60,393 nucleotides of DNA from NCBI GenBank assembly GCA_021824175.1, contig JAKALP010000034.1:1-60393 (forward strand). Direction: 5' to 3'. Position 1 is the stretch's first letter. Every line of letters starts with the position of its first letter. The position numbers and the translations under genes were made by a program. The notes beneath the pieces are model-generated. The model searched no databases. It saw nothing but the letters and a program-made list of their open reading frames with translations, and was not told the DNA's origin. Shown here one piece after another: positions 1 through 7,953 of the stretch. This stretch comes from Deltaproteobacteria bacterium. Its GTDB lineage: Bacteria; Desulfobacterota; Desulfobacteria; Desulfobacterales; Desulfosarcinaceae.

Positions 1-40
1 TGGGAACGAATTGACTGAGATTTCTTAACCAGATTACCGG

Positions 41-69
41 CCCGATTTCAAGGCCAAAATCGGGGTTTT
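41..69 (+). terminator. Possible rho-independent terminator for a gene entering from the left
   Basis: Eight-base arms CCCGATTT (41-48) and AAATCGGG (57-64) flank an 8-nt loop and are followed by TTTT. This fits a terminator for a rightward gene outside the window. The T-run is short and no such gene is visible, so this is tentative. I see nothing else convincing in 70-190. Confidence 0.3.
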
Positions 70-191
70 GGGGTGGGTCCAAAATGGTTAGACAAACGGT
101 CGTTTGTTTGACTCGGGTCTCAGTTGTGCCAAATAGGAGACAGGAATACTTCTCAATAAATAACCGGTCGCTCAAACTTTGAAATTGGGCC

Positions 192-383
192 TCAACGAAA
201 AATATTTCGAAAAAAGAGCGGCAATAATTCTAGCAGTAAAGATTCAACCAAATAGGGATTAGGCCCATATTCAGCCGTTTTAAACGCCTTCTTCTTTTTG
301 TTCTTCTTTTTAGAATTTGTTTCGACTTTATTCTTCTGGCGCATCCTTCCCCCCAAAAACAAATCCCCCCGCCCATTCCGCAA
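192..383 (-). CDS. Small Lys-rich hypothetical protein
   Basis: A 63-codon leftward frame starting at TTG. An in-frame ATG at 344 directly follows a GGGGGGAAGG stretch and would give a 50-residue protein. The middle is very lysine/asparagine-rich and the C-terminus is hydrophobic and aromatic. No family is recognised. It lies downstream of other leftward hypotheticals and could be the last gene of that group or a chance frame. Confidence 0.25.
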   Translation of the reverse strand: MRNGRGDLFLGGRMRQKNKVETNSKKKNKKKKAFKTAEYGPNPYLVESLLLELLPLFFRNIFR

Positions 384-576
384 TGAGCAGGGGGAAAGTC
401 TTCATTGCCCGATCAAACCTTGACGTATAGCCTCATCGGAACCGAAGCGCAAGGGAAGTTTAGGTGTCCCCACTGGTCCAAATAGGGGGCCCAACTTAAA
501 CATTTTAAGTTTTCTGTTTATGCCTAACTCAATCGTACCACCAACACATAAGACCAATTGACCGCTACGGTTACCC

Positions 577-987
577 CTACTTTTGGACCTGTTTCGTCTT
601 AGGTCCCCACTCCTTGAAAGGATGCTCTTTATCAACTAATAAGCGGAATCGAGAAGATGTTAGTCTTCCATTAAAAACGTCCTTGATTCTCACAATTTTA
701 ATGAACGGCCAGAACCCTTCCTGCCACGGATCTCCGAGGGTGGACCACCTGAAAGACAACATGTTATCTTTATATATAAATGCGGCAAGCCCCTCTGTGT
801 CTCTGATCGTCTCTATTTCAGTGTCCGCTCTGTAAATGATGCCATTTACTTCGCTGTGCTCCGCTTCTTTCCACCAAATCCATCTCTCCAAAAAAGAACC
901 AGCAGCTAAAGAGATTACCAAAATGAATATTGTTGTTATGGTTAAACCTATTACGTTTTTAACAAAGTTTGGGCCACGGACTGGCAT
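577..987 (-). CDS. Single-pass membrane hypothetical protein, start preceded by a G10 tract
   Basis: This 136-residue protein has one strong N-terminal membrane segment (about residues 10-32, rich in Ile/Val/Leu/Ala) and then a soluble domain with many aromatic and acidic residues. No family is recognised. On the coding strand a run of ten G (988-997) abuts the ATG and probably serves as the ribosome-binding site. An upstream ATG AAG ATA would be in frame if the tract had nine G, adding six residues. It is the largest gene left of traG. Its position beside transfer genes suggests an accessory role, but nothing in the sequence shows what it does. Confidence 0.55.
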   Translation of the reverse strand: MPVRGPNFVKNVIGLTITTIFILVISLAAGSFLERWIWWKEAEHSEVNGIIYRADTEIETIRDTEGLAAFIYKDNMLSFRWSTLGDPWQEGFWPFIKIVRIKDVFNGRLTSSRFRLLVDKEHPFKEWGPKTKQVQK

Positions 988-1099
988 CCCCCCCCCCTAT
1001 CTTCATATAGCACAATTAAAGTGGAAATTTTGTATGAGCACCAACAAATATGTCCCAAGTCTCTTTAAATTCCCTGCCTCAATGGCATAAACGGGCAGT

Positions 1100-1288
1100 T
1101 TACCGAAGAAGACCCTCAATATATTCAAGCTCGGCGGTTAGCCTGGCCATTTCTGTTTTCATGTCACTCAAACGTTTCTCTAGTTCCTTTTCCACAATTT
1201 TGAGATGATTCATCTGTCTTCGTAAACTCATCGCCAACTTCCGTTTCTCAGGATCACCCAGACCCACTATTTCGCCCATTATATTCAC
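1100..1288 (-). CDS. Small coiled-coil hypothetical protein
   Basis: A 62-residue frame starting at GTG 1288, or at ATG 1279. After a short N-terminus the protein is almost entirely heptad-like and charged (residues about 15-60), so it is probably a helical, self-associating coiled coil. It lies about 160 nt downstream of traG in the same direction and may be read with it. No family is recognised. Confidence 0.45.
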   Translation of the reverse strand: MNIMGEIVGLGDPEKRKLAMSLRRQMNHLKIVEKELEKRLSDMKTEMARLTAELEYIEGLLR

Positions 1289-1449
1289 CCATTTACTCTT
1301 TTCGGTCCACCCTCCCCTACTCTGGTCGTTTCCAACACCTCATACGAACGCTTCTGTTCAGGTCGAAATAGCTCAGAATATTCTTCATGTTCCTTGCCTC
1401 AAGATTGTGTATTGGTGCTCATGTAAAATTCCACCAGCTTCCTAAGAAG

Positions 1450-3339
1450 CTACTCTATCACCACCCGAGCGACATCATCCACACAAGTCAGCCTATCACT
1501 AGAGTGCGGCGCAGCAATTCTTGATCGTTCCAAAAACACCGGATCTTTAAAATACAGCGGCTGCTTGCCATATATCGCTGGATAGCCGGCCACATAAATG
1601 ATCATGTCGCCCGGCTCAACAATCTTCCCATCTGGCCCCTTCTTTGGCCCAGGCATACGCAAGCACTCATCTACCGTGAGCAAAGGCCGTTGAACCTCCT
1701 GATGCGTCTTCGAAACCCTAGCCATCACTGCCGCGGTCCGCTTACCGCTCGTCGTAATGCTTTCTTTGATAACGGTGGTCTGGCCCGTCAGCCGCGACAG
1801 ATGCTCAGCCGTTTCAACGCGATTCGGCGGAAAGGCATTCTGGATATGACAACCAGATGTAATGCTCTCGTCCTGGCCATAGCCGATCTCGCGGCTTTTT
1901 AGCTGGTTTATGTCTTGGCAAATGAGGTAGCACTTTATACCGTAGCCGGCCAGGAATGCCAAGCTCTCTTGAAAGATTTCGATTTTACCCAAGCTCGGGA
2001 ACTCATCCAGCATCAGCAATAGGCCGTGTTTGTAATTGGCCTTCGGCAGACCATCCTCAAAACTCAGCTTATCAGCGAGCACCCGCACGGCCATGCAAAT
2101 CATTATCCTGACAAGCGGTCGCAACCGGGCCTTATCGGTCGGCTGCGTAACGACATAGAGGCTGATCGGGTCGTCGCAATGCATCAAATCACGGATGCAA
2201 AAATCCGAGCGGCTGACATTGGCCGCAACCACGGGATCGCGATACAAGGAGAGATAAGACAATGCCGTTGAAAGCACCGAGCCGGCTTCTTCTTCCGGCC
2301 GGTCCATCTGGTTCCGAGCAGCCGATCCGATGGCCGGATGATTCACCCCGCCGCTGTGAGCATAGGAAGCCATCTCTTTCCACAGATCATCGATGGGCCT
2401 ATCCGGATCAGAGAGCATGGCATCGCATTCGGGCAGGGTGGCTGCCGGCCGGCCCTCGTTGTGGGCCTTGTATAAAACATGGAGAATTACGCCGACCAAC
2501 AGAGCAAAGCTCGTCTTTTGCCAGTGGCTCTCCAATCCCTTGCCATCCGGGTCCACGATCAGATGGGCCAAATTCTGAGTGTCGCCGACCTCATACTCGG
2601 TGCCGAGCCGGATCTCCGCCAGCGGGTTCCACTTGGCAACGCCTTCTTCCAAAGAGGCGGGCTCGAAGCGCAACACTTTATTGCCGGCGTGCTGCTGCCG
2701 CCACCCGGCCGTCAGTGCCCACAATTCACCTTTTAGGTCGGTCACCATACAGCTTTGCGACCAGGACAGTAAAGTTGGAACTACCAACCCGACGCCTTTA
2801 CCCGACCGAGTGGGAGCGGAAGCCAGCACATGCTCCGGGCCGCTGTGGCGCAAGTAGTAAAATCTTCCCGATTCATCCACCCAACCGCCCACATACACAT
2901 AGGGGTTGTCGTTTTTCTCCTTGTTGCGAGAAAGAAGCCCTGCGGCTTGGATATCCTTTTTGTCCGCCCAACGGGCCGAGCCATGCAAGTATTCGTTGGG
3001 TGTGCTCGTATTAGCGGCGATGGCCCTTTGCACCGCCACCGCCAACAGCCCCAACGCGGCCACCATCATCCCCATGCTTCCGGCCTGCATCACCTGGTTA
3101 GGATATTTGACGTTCCACTTCATGGCCCAAGCCAAGATGGCCCACGGCGCATACAGACGGTTAAAATGGTGGCCAAGCACCGTTTGATAGCCGAAATGGT
3201 ACGCAAAGTACTGCGTGGCAGCCTGCATCCCGGCTAAGAAAGAAGTCAGCACCCAGACCGCCGACATAAGCATCGGCCTTGGCTGGCCCTTTTTTGGCTC
3301 GCGGACCTGGGGGCCGACAAGGTTGTTCCTCCGTTTCAT
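1450..3339 (-). CDS. traG: TraG/VirD4-type coupling protein
   Basis: A hexameric inner-membrane ATPase that links the relaxosome to the type IV channel and drives DNA export. The 629 residues match the family length. Hydrophobic segments lie near residues 25-50, 63-75 and 82-105. The Walker A motif is TRSGKG (177-182) and the Walker B motif is LLLMLDEFPSLG (about 430-445). The ATG overlaps the traI stop (ATGA), as expected for translational coupling in a traJ-traI-traG operon. RP4 has the same order. Here traF is not downstream of traG but about 27 kb away. No key residue is obviously missing. Confidence 0.95.
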   Translation of the reverse strand: MKRRNNLVGPQVREPKKGQPRPMLMSAVWVLTSFLAGMQAATQYFAYHFGYQTVLGHHFNRLYAPWAILAWAMKWNVKYPNQVMQAGSMGMMVAALGLLAVAVQRAIAANTSTPNEYLHGSARWADKKDIQAAGLLSRNKEKNDNPYVYVGGWVDESGRFYYLRHSGPEHVLASAPTRSGKGVGLVVPTLLSWSQSCMVTDLKGELWALTAGWRQQHAGNKVLRFEPASLEEGVAKWNPLAEIRLGTEYEVGDTQNLAHLIVDPDGKGLESHWQKTSFALLVGVILHVLYKAHNEGRPAATLPECDAMLSDPDRPIDDLWKEMASYAHSGGVNHPAIGSAARNQMDRPEEEAGSVLSTALSYLSLYRDPVVAANVSRSDFCIRDLMHCDDPISLYVVTQPTDKARLRPLVRIMICMAVRVLADKLSFEDGLPKANYKHGLLLMLDEFPSLGKIEIFQESLAFLAGYGIKCYLICQDINQLKSREIGYGQDESITSGCHIQNAFPPNRVETAEHLSRLTGQTTVIKESITTSGKRTAAVMARVSKTHQEVQRPLLTVDECLRMPGPKKGPDGKIVEPGDMIIYVAGYPAIYGKQPLYFKDPVFLERSRIAAPHSSDRLTCVDDVARVVIE

Positions 3340-5519
3340 GGCTGTCTTCCTCTTTTCTTTGATTTAATCCCGGCCGCGTCCACGACCAGGGGCGTTCCGA
3401 GCGGCTTGCGCTTCAGATATGCGGCCGTCGTGGAATCAACAGGCAACACAAAAATTTCTTCGGCTTTTGCCAGAAGAATAAGCACATGACCGCCGACCTT
3501 GCGCTGACCGGCATAGGTGTACTCGCCGTCGTCCCGAAACAGGCCATGCTTGGCAACATCCGCGATGCCGGCCCCACGCTTTTGGTTGCGCTCGGCCACA
3601 TACCTGGAGGCCGCCGCAACCTGATCGGCGCTCAGTTCGCGAGCGGCACCCGGGACGGGCCGTCGCACAACATGATCTCGTTGGGTTCCGCGCTGCTCCA
3701 CACGACCAGATACATCATCCGGCAGTAGCACTTCACTTCGACGGGCGAAGCGAACCACAGGGAGGCCGGACAGCGTTCGCAAACGATCTCGGTTTTGGGG
3801 CGGAGGGAGGGGGCCAAGGCCGCCAGCGTTGGGCTTGGGGTGGCTTGCGGCAGGGCCATGATCTGGACGGCTGACAGGTCCTGCACCGTTGTGGTCGGCA
3901 ACGGTTCCCGATCCAACGCGGCCATGGCCTCGTCGATCAATTCTTCCTCGGTCTTCTTCTTTTCGTCCATGTAGGCCCTCCTTGAGCCTCTGCAATTGCT
4001 GCCGGCGCAGCTCCAAAGCCGGGTCGGCAAAGGTTACGTCGATGTTGGATTCTGCTGCGGCCGCCACAATCCGATTCTTGAATATTTGACTTCCGTTGAC
4101 CGCCAGTCGTCGGCCATACCGGTCCACGGCAAAACGCAGCGCAACGGACAGGGCCTCAATCGAGGTGTCCCGCGAGACCTGCAATCGGTCGCCGTCATCG
4201 CGCACGGCCACCGCGCCGGACGAATAAATGACCGTGCCCTTTTTAGTGATGCTGTCCAAGGCCCCTAGTTCAACTCCCACCAGGGGCTGCTGGTGGGGCT
4301 GAAGGCCCGCCAGGGTATCGCCTTTCAGGCCCGCCCTGCCCTGCCTGGATCTGAGAGCTGTCAGGGCCTGGGCGTCACCCGCCAAAGCCTGAGCCTTGAG
4401 CCAGTCGGCCCAGGCAAGATGCCGGCTGCGGTCGTACAGCGATTTCTTCTCCTGGAAGTACTGCTGGCGGATCGAACGTATCTTGCCGGAAAAGGCGCTG
4501 TGGGCTTGGGCGTATAGTATCTTTTTCGTGACCCGCCCCCCGCCGACCAACTTTATAGCCGCCCGCCGCAATCGGTTCGTGTTTCTTGCGACCTCGATGC
4601 GCTGGGCTCGACGTTCTTTCAACTCTCTCCAGGCCGTCGCCCGGTGGCTCTCAACGCGTTGCCGCTCCTGTCGGTATCGGGCGTAGAGCTCCGTGGTGTC
4701 GATACGCAGCGGCACAGGCCGTTGGCCATAGCGTCGGCGACTTTGGACCTGCGCTTTCGAGGGCTCAAACGGGCCGAGGCGGCTTTCCAGGCTTTGCATG
4801 GAGAATTCCCGAGCCAAGGTGCTGGCCTTTACCCGGACTTCACCCGATTCGACCACCAAGCCGTTGGCCCGTCGTCTAAGCAATAGGCCGTGCTCGGCCA
4901 TCAGTCGGTGCAGTTCGGCCCAGGTGGGAGCCTGCTTAAAATCGGCCAGGCACTCTTTGCGAATCCAACTCACAAGGCTCTCAATTCCCGCGTGATGCTC
5001 CATGTCGGTGGCTCGGTTTTCGGAGAGGCTGCGCCGGGCCTTGTGATCCACTTCTTTTAAGCCAAATTCCTTTTCAAGCTTTGTGCAGATCTCTCCAAGG
5101 GTTCGATAGGCAAGATAGGGTTCATGGATTGTTAAGCGGGTTGGATGAATTTTATTTATGGCAATATGGAGGTGCCTATGATCGGTATCGTGATGTACGG
5201 TGCTCACCCGTTGATGTTCCGCAAAACCCAGCACGGCACATATGCGCTTTTCGATGTGCTCAAGTACCGTTGGCGACGGAGTTTCACCGGGGGCGAAGGC
5301 CACAAGCAAATGGTAGGTTTTATCGTTTGCGGCCCGGGTGTTCTGCTTTTGCGTCGCCAGCACTTCGGCGATTACGGCGCCCATCGAGTCGGCCGCGCAG
5401 TTGGTTGCTTTGATTGCCCCAAGGCGTTCATTTTTGCCCTGGCTGCTGGTGATGTATTTGACCAAGCCGGCAAAATCGCTTTGCTTGACGGACCGCATGG
5501 GGACGTGTTTGGCAATCAT
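3336..5519 (-). CDS. traI: TraI relaxase (MOBP, RP4 type)
   Basis: This relaxase nicks oriT and stays covalently bound to the 5' end. The N-terminus is very close to RP4 TraI as I remember it. Tyr22, in LVKYITSSQGK, corresponds to the RP4 active-site tyrosine. The three-histidine motif HHDTDHRHLHIAINKI spans 109-124, with His116 conserved. Motif II has Ala74 where RP4 has Ser74. Residues about 430-500 look like an LPD7 domain, followed by a low-complexity Arg/Gly/Pro linker (about 510-630) that overlaps the embedded traH frame. A conserved C-terminal domain (about 630-727) ends in a basic tail. The 727 residues match the IncP length. A perfect KorB operator sits one base upstream of the ATG. 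Confidence 0.96.
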   Translation of the reverse strand: MIAKHVPMRSVKQSDFAGLVKYITSSQGKNERLGAIKATNCAADSMGAVIAEVLATQKQNTRAANDKTYHLLVAFAPGETPSPTVLEHIEKRICAVLGFAEHQRVSTVHHDTDHRHLHIAINKIHPTRLTIHEPYLAYRTLGEICTKLEKEFGLKEVDHKARRSLSENRATDMEHHAGIESLVSWIRKECLADFKQAPTWAELHRLMAEHGLLLRRRANGLVVESGEVRVKASTLAREFSMQSLESRLGPFEPSKAQVQSRRRYGQRPVPLRIDTTELYARYRQERQRVESHRATAWRELKERRAQRIEVARNTNRLRRAAIKLVGGGRVTKKILYAQAHSAFSGKIRSIRQQYFQEKKSLYDRSRHLAWADWLKAQALAGDAQALTALRSRQGRAGLKGDTLAGLQPHQQPLVGVELGALDSITKKGTVIYSSGAVAVRDDGDRLQVSRDTSIEALSVALRFAVDRYGRRLAVNGSQIFKNRIVAAAAESNIDVTFADPALELRRQQLQRLKEGLHGRKEEDRGRIDRRGHGRVGSGTVADHNGAGPVSRPDHGPAASHPKPNAGGLGPLPPPQNRDRLRTLSGLPVVRFARRSEVLLPDDVSGRVEQRGTQRDHVVRRPVPGAARELSADQVAAASRYVAERNQKRGAGIADVAKHGLFRDDGEYTYAGQRKVGGHVLILLAKAEEIFVLPVDSTTAAYLKRKPLGTPLVVDAAGIKSKKRGRQP
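3632..3970 (-). CDS. traH: TraH-like relaxosome protein encoded inside traI in another frame
   Basis: A 112-residue protein lies entirely within traI on the same strand in a different frame. The ATG at 3970 has a strong ribosome-binding site, AAGGAGG with a 6-nt spacer, which is hard to explain as chance. The N-terminus is acidic (MDEKKKTEEELIDEAM). The C-terminal half has cysteine pairs (CERC, then KCYC) that resemble a small metal-binding fold. RP4 traH is also nested in traI, and its acidic product stabilises the TraI/TraJ-oriT complex. Position, size and acidity all match. The frame extends upstream to 4030, but 3970 is the credible start. Confidence 0.8.
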   Translation of the reverse strand: MDEKKKTEEELIDEAMAALDREPLPTTTVQDLSAVQIMALPQATPSPTLAALAPSLRPKTEIVCERCPASLWFASPVEVKCYCRMMYLVVWSSAEPNEIMLCDGPSRVPLAN

Positions 5520-5520
5520 T

Positions 5521-5533
5521 TTTAGCGGCTAAA
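5521..5533. promoter_or_regulatory. KorB operator (OB) at the traJ/traI junction
   Basis: The 13-bp sequence TTTAGCGGCTAAA is a perfect match to the RK2 KorB operator TTTAGC(G/C)GCTAAA. It supplies the TAG stop codon of traJ and lies one base upstream of the traI ATG, occupying the position of the ribosome-binding site. KorB binding here would act on the traJ-traI-traG transcript. Confidence 0.85.
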
Positions 5534-5906
5534 ATTCTTCGTTCGCCCCTCGGGGCTTGACCACACGGGTCATGATTTCGGCCATCTTGTCTTGGGTGGC
5601 CGTGATCTTGGATAGCACCGCCTCAAGATGGGCCTTGCCGATCAAGGCGGTCCGCTCGTCATTGGTCAACCAAAGCTTGATCAAGCCGCCGAGCCGGCCG
5701 AGGTCGCCATTGATTTTGGCGAGTTCGCGGACTTGTTCAAAGTCGATGACCCCTTTGAACGCATACCCCTGCCCTACTTCACGCAGATACCGGGCCACTT
5801 TCATCCCCGCTCTTTTGGCTTGGGCTTCGATGGCTTGCCTTTCCGAAGACAGGACCGGCACGTGAATTTGGTGGTGGCGTTTTTGTTCCTGGTCTTTTAT
5901 TTTCAT
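5529..5906 (-). CDS. traJ: TraJ-like oriT-recognition protein
   Basis: This 125-residue protein sits between oriT and traI, where RP4 traJ lies. TraJ binds the inverted repeat beside nic and recruits TraI. The basic N-terminus (KIKDQEQKRHHQIHVPV) runs into a ribbon-helix-helix/MobC-like region (SSERQAIEAQAKRAGMKVARYL), followed by a helical part ending MTRVVKPRGANEEF. I chose ATG 5906 over the upstream TTG 5954, because the latter would extend into conserved oriT sequence; AAGG lies about 8 nt upstream. The last codon and stop (F, TAG) are formed by a KorB operator. Confidence 0.88.
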   Translation of the reverse strand: MKIKDQEQKRHHQIHVPVLSSERQAIEAQAKRAGMKVARYLREVGQGYAFKGVIDFEQVRELAKINGDLGRLGGLIKLWLTNDERTALIGKAHLEAVLSKITATQDKMAEIMTRVVKPRGANEEF

Positions 5907-5914
5907 GCTCTGAA

Positions 5915-6160
5915 CCTTGTTGGCCGGCGGTAGCTGGCTGGCCTCGCAGAGCAAGATAGCCCGTTGAGCGCTTGACGCGAATAAGGGGAAGCGGGATTAG
6001 AAAAGCGATTCATCGATTAGCTAATTCCGCCTATCTTGCCCATGTTTTTGCATATAACGAAAGATGATTGCTTTAAACATTCCTTTCTTATTCCTTTCTT
6101 AAGTCTTTATTACGCCAGGATGAAAATGACAACAAAAAAAGAAATGTTTAAGAAAGGTTT
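5915..6160. other. oriT region, RP4-like, with P-type nic site at 6031-6040
   Basis: This is the intergenic region between divergent traJ and traK. CTATCTTGCC (6031-6040) fits the P-type nick consensus YATCYTG/Y, so cleavage is expected between 6038 and 6039. A 10-bp imperfect inverted repeat precedes it: GCGGGATTAG, about 5991-6000, and CTAATTCCGC at 6021-6030. This is the expected TraJ site. The stretch 5920-5986, including CCTCGCAGAGCA, CCCGTTGAG and GCGAATAAGG, is nearly the RP4 oriT sequence as I remember it. Confidence 0.88.
6082..6157. repeat. Repeated CCTTTCTTA motifs, candidate TraK-binding sites
   Basis: CCTTTCTTA occurs at 6082-6090 and 6093-6101, as direct copies 11 bp apart (about one helical turn). 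It occurs inverted as TAAGAAAGG at 6149-6157. All lie between nic and traK, where RP4 TraK binds and bends DNA. The assignment to TraK is inferred from position. A TTGACA at 6172-6177 may be a -35 box for traK, but no good -10 box follows. Confidence 0.45.
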
Positions 6161-6235
6161 GTGAAACTTTATTGACACAAATCTATATTTGTGAAAGGAA
6201 AATGAAAGTAATAATTAAACATATGAGAAAGGCTT

Positions 6236-6589
6236 ATGAAAAAGACCTTATCTGAACGAATTGCCGAACGAATCCGGGCCAAGGTTACAGAAGCCTCGGC
6301 CACAGAGCGAAACCTATCCTTGGTCCTGGCTCACCGAGAAGACATCCTCAAAGCCCTCGATGACGGCTGGTCCATCAAGACGGTTTGGGACCAGCTGCAC
6401 GAGGAGGGCAAAATAGATTTCAGCTACCAGACCTTTCGAAAGTACGTCGTCCGAATTGCAAAGGGGCGACTCCACAAGAAAGAGACCGATAGGGTCGAGA
6501 ACCGGATAGAAGAGACCGCGCCGGACCCGAACCGAACCATCAAGGGTTTTGCGTATGACCCAACACCAAAGAAAGAGGACCTGATATGA
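6236..6589 (+). CDS. traK: TraK-like oriT-binding accessory protein
   Basis: This 117-residue basic protein starts the rightward traK-traL-traM group. In RP4, TraK wraps the DNA between nic and traK and is needed for transfer. The central part (DDGWSIKTVWDQLHEEGK and YQTFRKYVVR, about 41-80) is the helix-turn-helix-like core shared with IncP TraK, the YQTF..YV pattern being characteristic. The C-terminus is Pro/Glu/Asp-rich. The ATG follows a weak AAAGG, and the stop overlaps the traL ATG (ATGA). Confidence 0.85.
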   Translation: MKKTLSERIAERIRAKVTEASATERNLSLVLAHREDILKALDDGWSIKTVWDQLHEEGKIDFSYQTFRKYVVRIAKGRLHKKETDRVENRIEETAPDPNRTIKGFAYDPTPKKEDLI

Positions 6590-7311
6590 AAAAGATCCAC
6601 ATTATTCTCCAGGGCAAAGGCGGCGTCGGCAAATCGTTGATTGCGGCCACGATAGCCCAGTACAAAGCGTCCAAAGGACAAGAAACCATTTGCATTGACA
6701 CCGATCCGGTCAATGCTACATTCGGGGGTTATAAGGCCCTCAACGTGCGTCGGCTGAATATTATTGAGGGGGACGAGATCAACCCGCGCAATTTCGATGC
6801 AATGGTTGAGGTTATAGCTCAAAGCAAGAATGATGTAATCATAGATAACGGTGCCAGTTCCTTTGTTCCAATGTCGCACTATCTAATCTCAAACCAGGTG
6901 CCGGCTCTGCTCGCTGAAATGGGATTTGATCTCATTATTCATACTGTCGTGACCGGCGGGCAGGCGCTGCTCGATACGATAAACGGCTTCGCTCATCTGA
7001 CCAGCCAGTTTCCCAAAGAGGCCACCTTCATTGTATGGCTCAACCCCTATTGGGGGCCCGTGGAACACGAGGGCAAAGGCTTTGAAGCCATGAAGGCCTA
7101 CCAAAGCAACAAATCGAAAGTGGCTGCGATTGTGAAAATACCCCAGCTTAAGGCCGAGACCTTCGGCCGGGATTTCAGTGACATGCTTCAATCCCGTCTC
7201 ACCTTTGACGAGGCTCTGGCAATGGACTCGTTAACAATCATGAGTCGGCAACGACTCAAGTTGGTTAAAACCGAAATGTTTGCGCAGATGGACAGCGCGG
7301 CGGTGCTTTAA
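6586..7311 (+). CDS. traL: TraL, ParA/MinD-superfamily transfer ATPase
   Basis: A 241-residue protein with a deviant Walker A motif (GKGGVGKS, residues 11-18) typical of ParA/MinD ATPases, and an N-terminus (KKIHIILQGKGGVGKSLIA) characteristic of IncP TraL. A second conserved stretch, VVTGGQALLDTINGF, is near residues 122-136. TraL helps IncP transfer efficiency, but its mechanism is not well defined. It is coupled to traK by a 4-nt overlap, and traM begins at the next base after its stop. It is one of three ParA-like ATPases in the window. Confidence 0.88.
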   Translation: MKKIHIILQGKGGVGKSLIAATIAQYKASKGQETICIDTDPVNATFGGYKALNVRRLNIIEGDEINPRNFDAMVEVIAQSKNDVIIDNGASSFVPMSHYLISNQVPALLAEMGFDLIIHTVVTGGQALLDTINGFAHLTSQFPKEATFIVWLNPYWGPVEHEGKGFEAMKAYQSNKSKVAAIVKIPQLKAETFGRDFSDMLQSRLTFDEALAMDSLTIMSRQRLKLVKTEMFAQMDSAAVL

Positions 7312-7734
7312 ATGGAAATGAACGAGCTCGTCAAAGAAGTGGCCGCAAAACACGGCATAGCGGTCGGCAAGAACGATCCCATAATGGTGCTCTGCACCAT
7401 TAATCAAATACTGCTTCAGAAAAACGCCGAAGAACAGGAAAAGCTGTTAGGTCATTTCCAGGAAGAAGTTGAGGCTATATCACACCGATGGAGCGAAGAC
7501 ACAAAGGCCAAGGCCGAAAAGATCATCAACGCGGCCTTGACTACGAGTCGCATGGAGATTCAAAAGGGGATACAAGAGGGCACAAAAAAAGCTGCCGATA
7601 CCATCACCAAAGAAGTGCAAAACTCGGCAAGTGCTCTGGCCAAACAAGCCGCATTGGTTGCTATGCTGAATGTGATTGGAGCAGGGGTGGCGCTCGTTGC
7701 TGCGGCTATTGTTGTTTGGGCAATAAAATTTTAA
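7312..7734 (+). CDS. traM: TraM-like conjugation protein, C-terminal membrane anchor
   Basis: A 140-residue protein with a long helical body and a C-terminal hydrophobic segment (about 115-138), so it is probably tail-anchored. The start VAAKHGIAVGKNDPIM and the stretch EEVEAISHRWSEDTKAKAEK recall IncP TraM. It follows traL with no gap; an ATG at 7318 is an alternative start. Its last codon and stop (F, TAA) fall in a one-mismatch KorB operator. Confidence 0.82.
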   Translation: MEMNELVKEVAAKHGIAVGKNDPIMVLCTINQILLQKNAEEQEKLLGHFQEEVEAISHRWSEDTKAKAEKIINAALTTSRMEIQKGIQEGTKKAADTITKEVQNSASALAKQAALVAMLNVIGAGVALVAAAIVVWAIKF

Positions 7735-7912
7735 CGGCTAAACTTGAAGAAAAACCACAGAATAAAATGGCCCCTATTTTATAAAGCCGGCTCAACGTCC
7801 ATACCTCTGTGGAACTCCATACCGATAACGCCCAAATTAAGCACGCCGCACTCAAGCCCAAGAAAAGCAACGATACACCGGCCCTTAAATAAGATATAAA
7901 TGCGCTGCACAC
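7706..7912 (-). CDS. Possible small two-pass membrane protein downstream of korB
   Basis: A 68-residue frame starting at GTG, with two hydrophobic segments (about 5-30 and 42-60) and a short basic tail. It lies downstream of korB in the same direction and overlaps the end of traM by 29 nt on the opposite strand. No clear ribosome-binding site is seen. RK2 also has small accessory genes in this area, but no homology is claimed. Confidence 0.35.
   Translation of the reverse strand: MCSAFISYLRAGVSLLFLGLSAACLIWALSVWSSTEVWTLSRLYKIGAILFCGFSSSLAVKILLPKQQ
7730..7742. promoter_or_regulatory. Degenerate KorB operator at the traM stop
   Basis: TTTAACGGCTAAA differs from the KorB consensus by one base in the left half-site. 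It contains the TAA stop of traM in the same register in which perfect operators supply the stops of traJ and the kleE-like gene. Confidence 0.5.
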
Positions 7913-7953
7913 TTAGATTCATAAGTGTTTCCACAAAATTTCCCCTGTATTTA

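Noticed and set aside
402-635. 77-codon leftward frame overlapping the membrane protein gene
   Set aside because: It has no ribosome-binding site, overlaps the better-supported frame at 577-987, and has no recognisable features.
2262-3014. 250-codon rightward open frame
   Set aside because: It is antisense to the motif-bearing part of traG, with low-complexity Pro/Arg/Ser composition and no ribosome-binding site.
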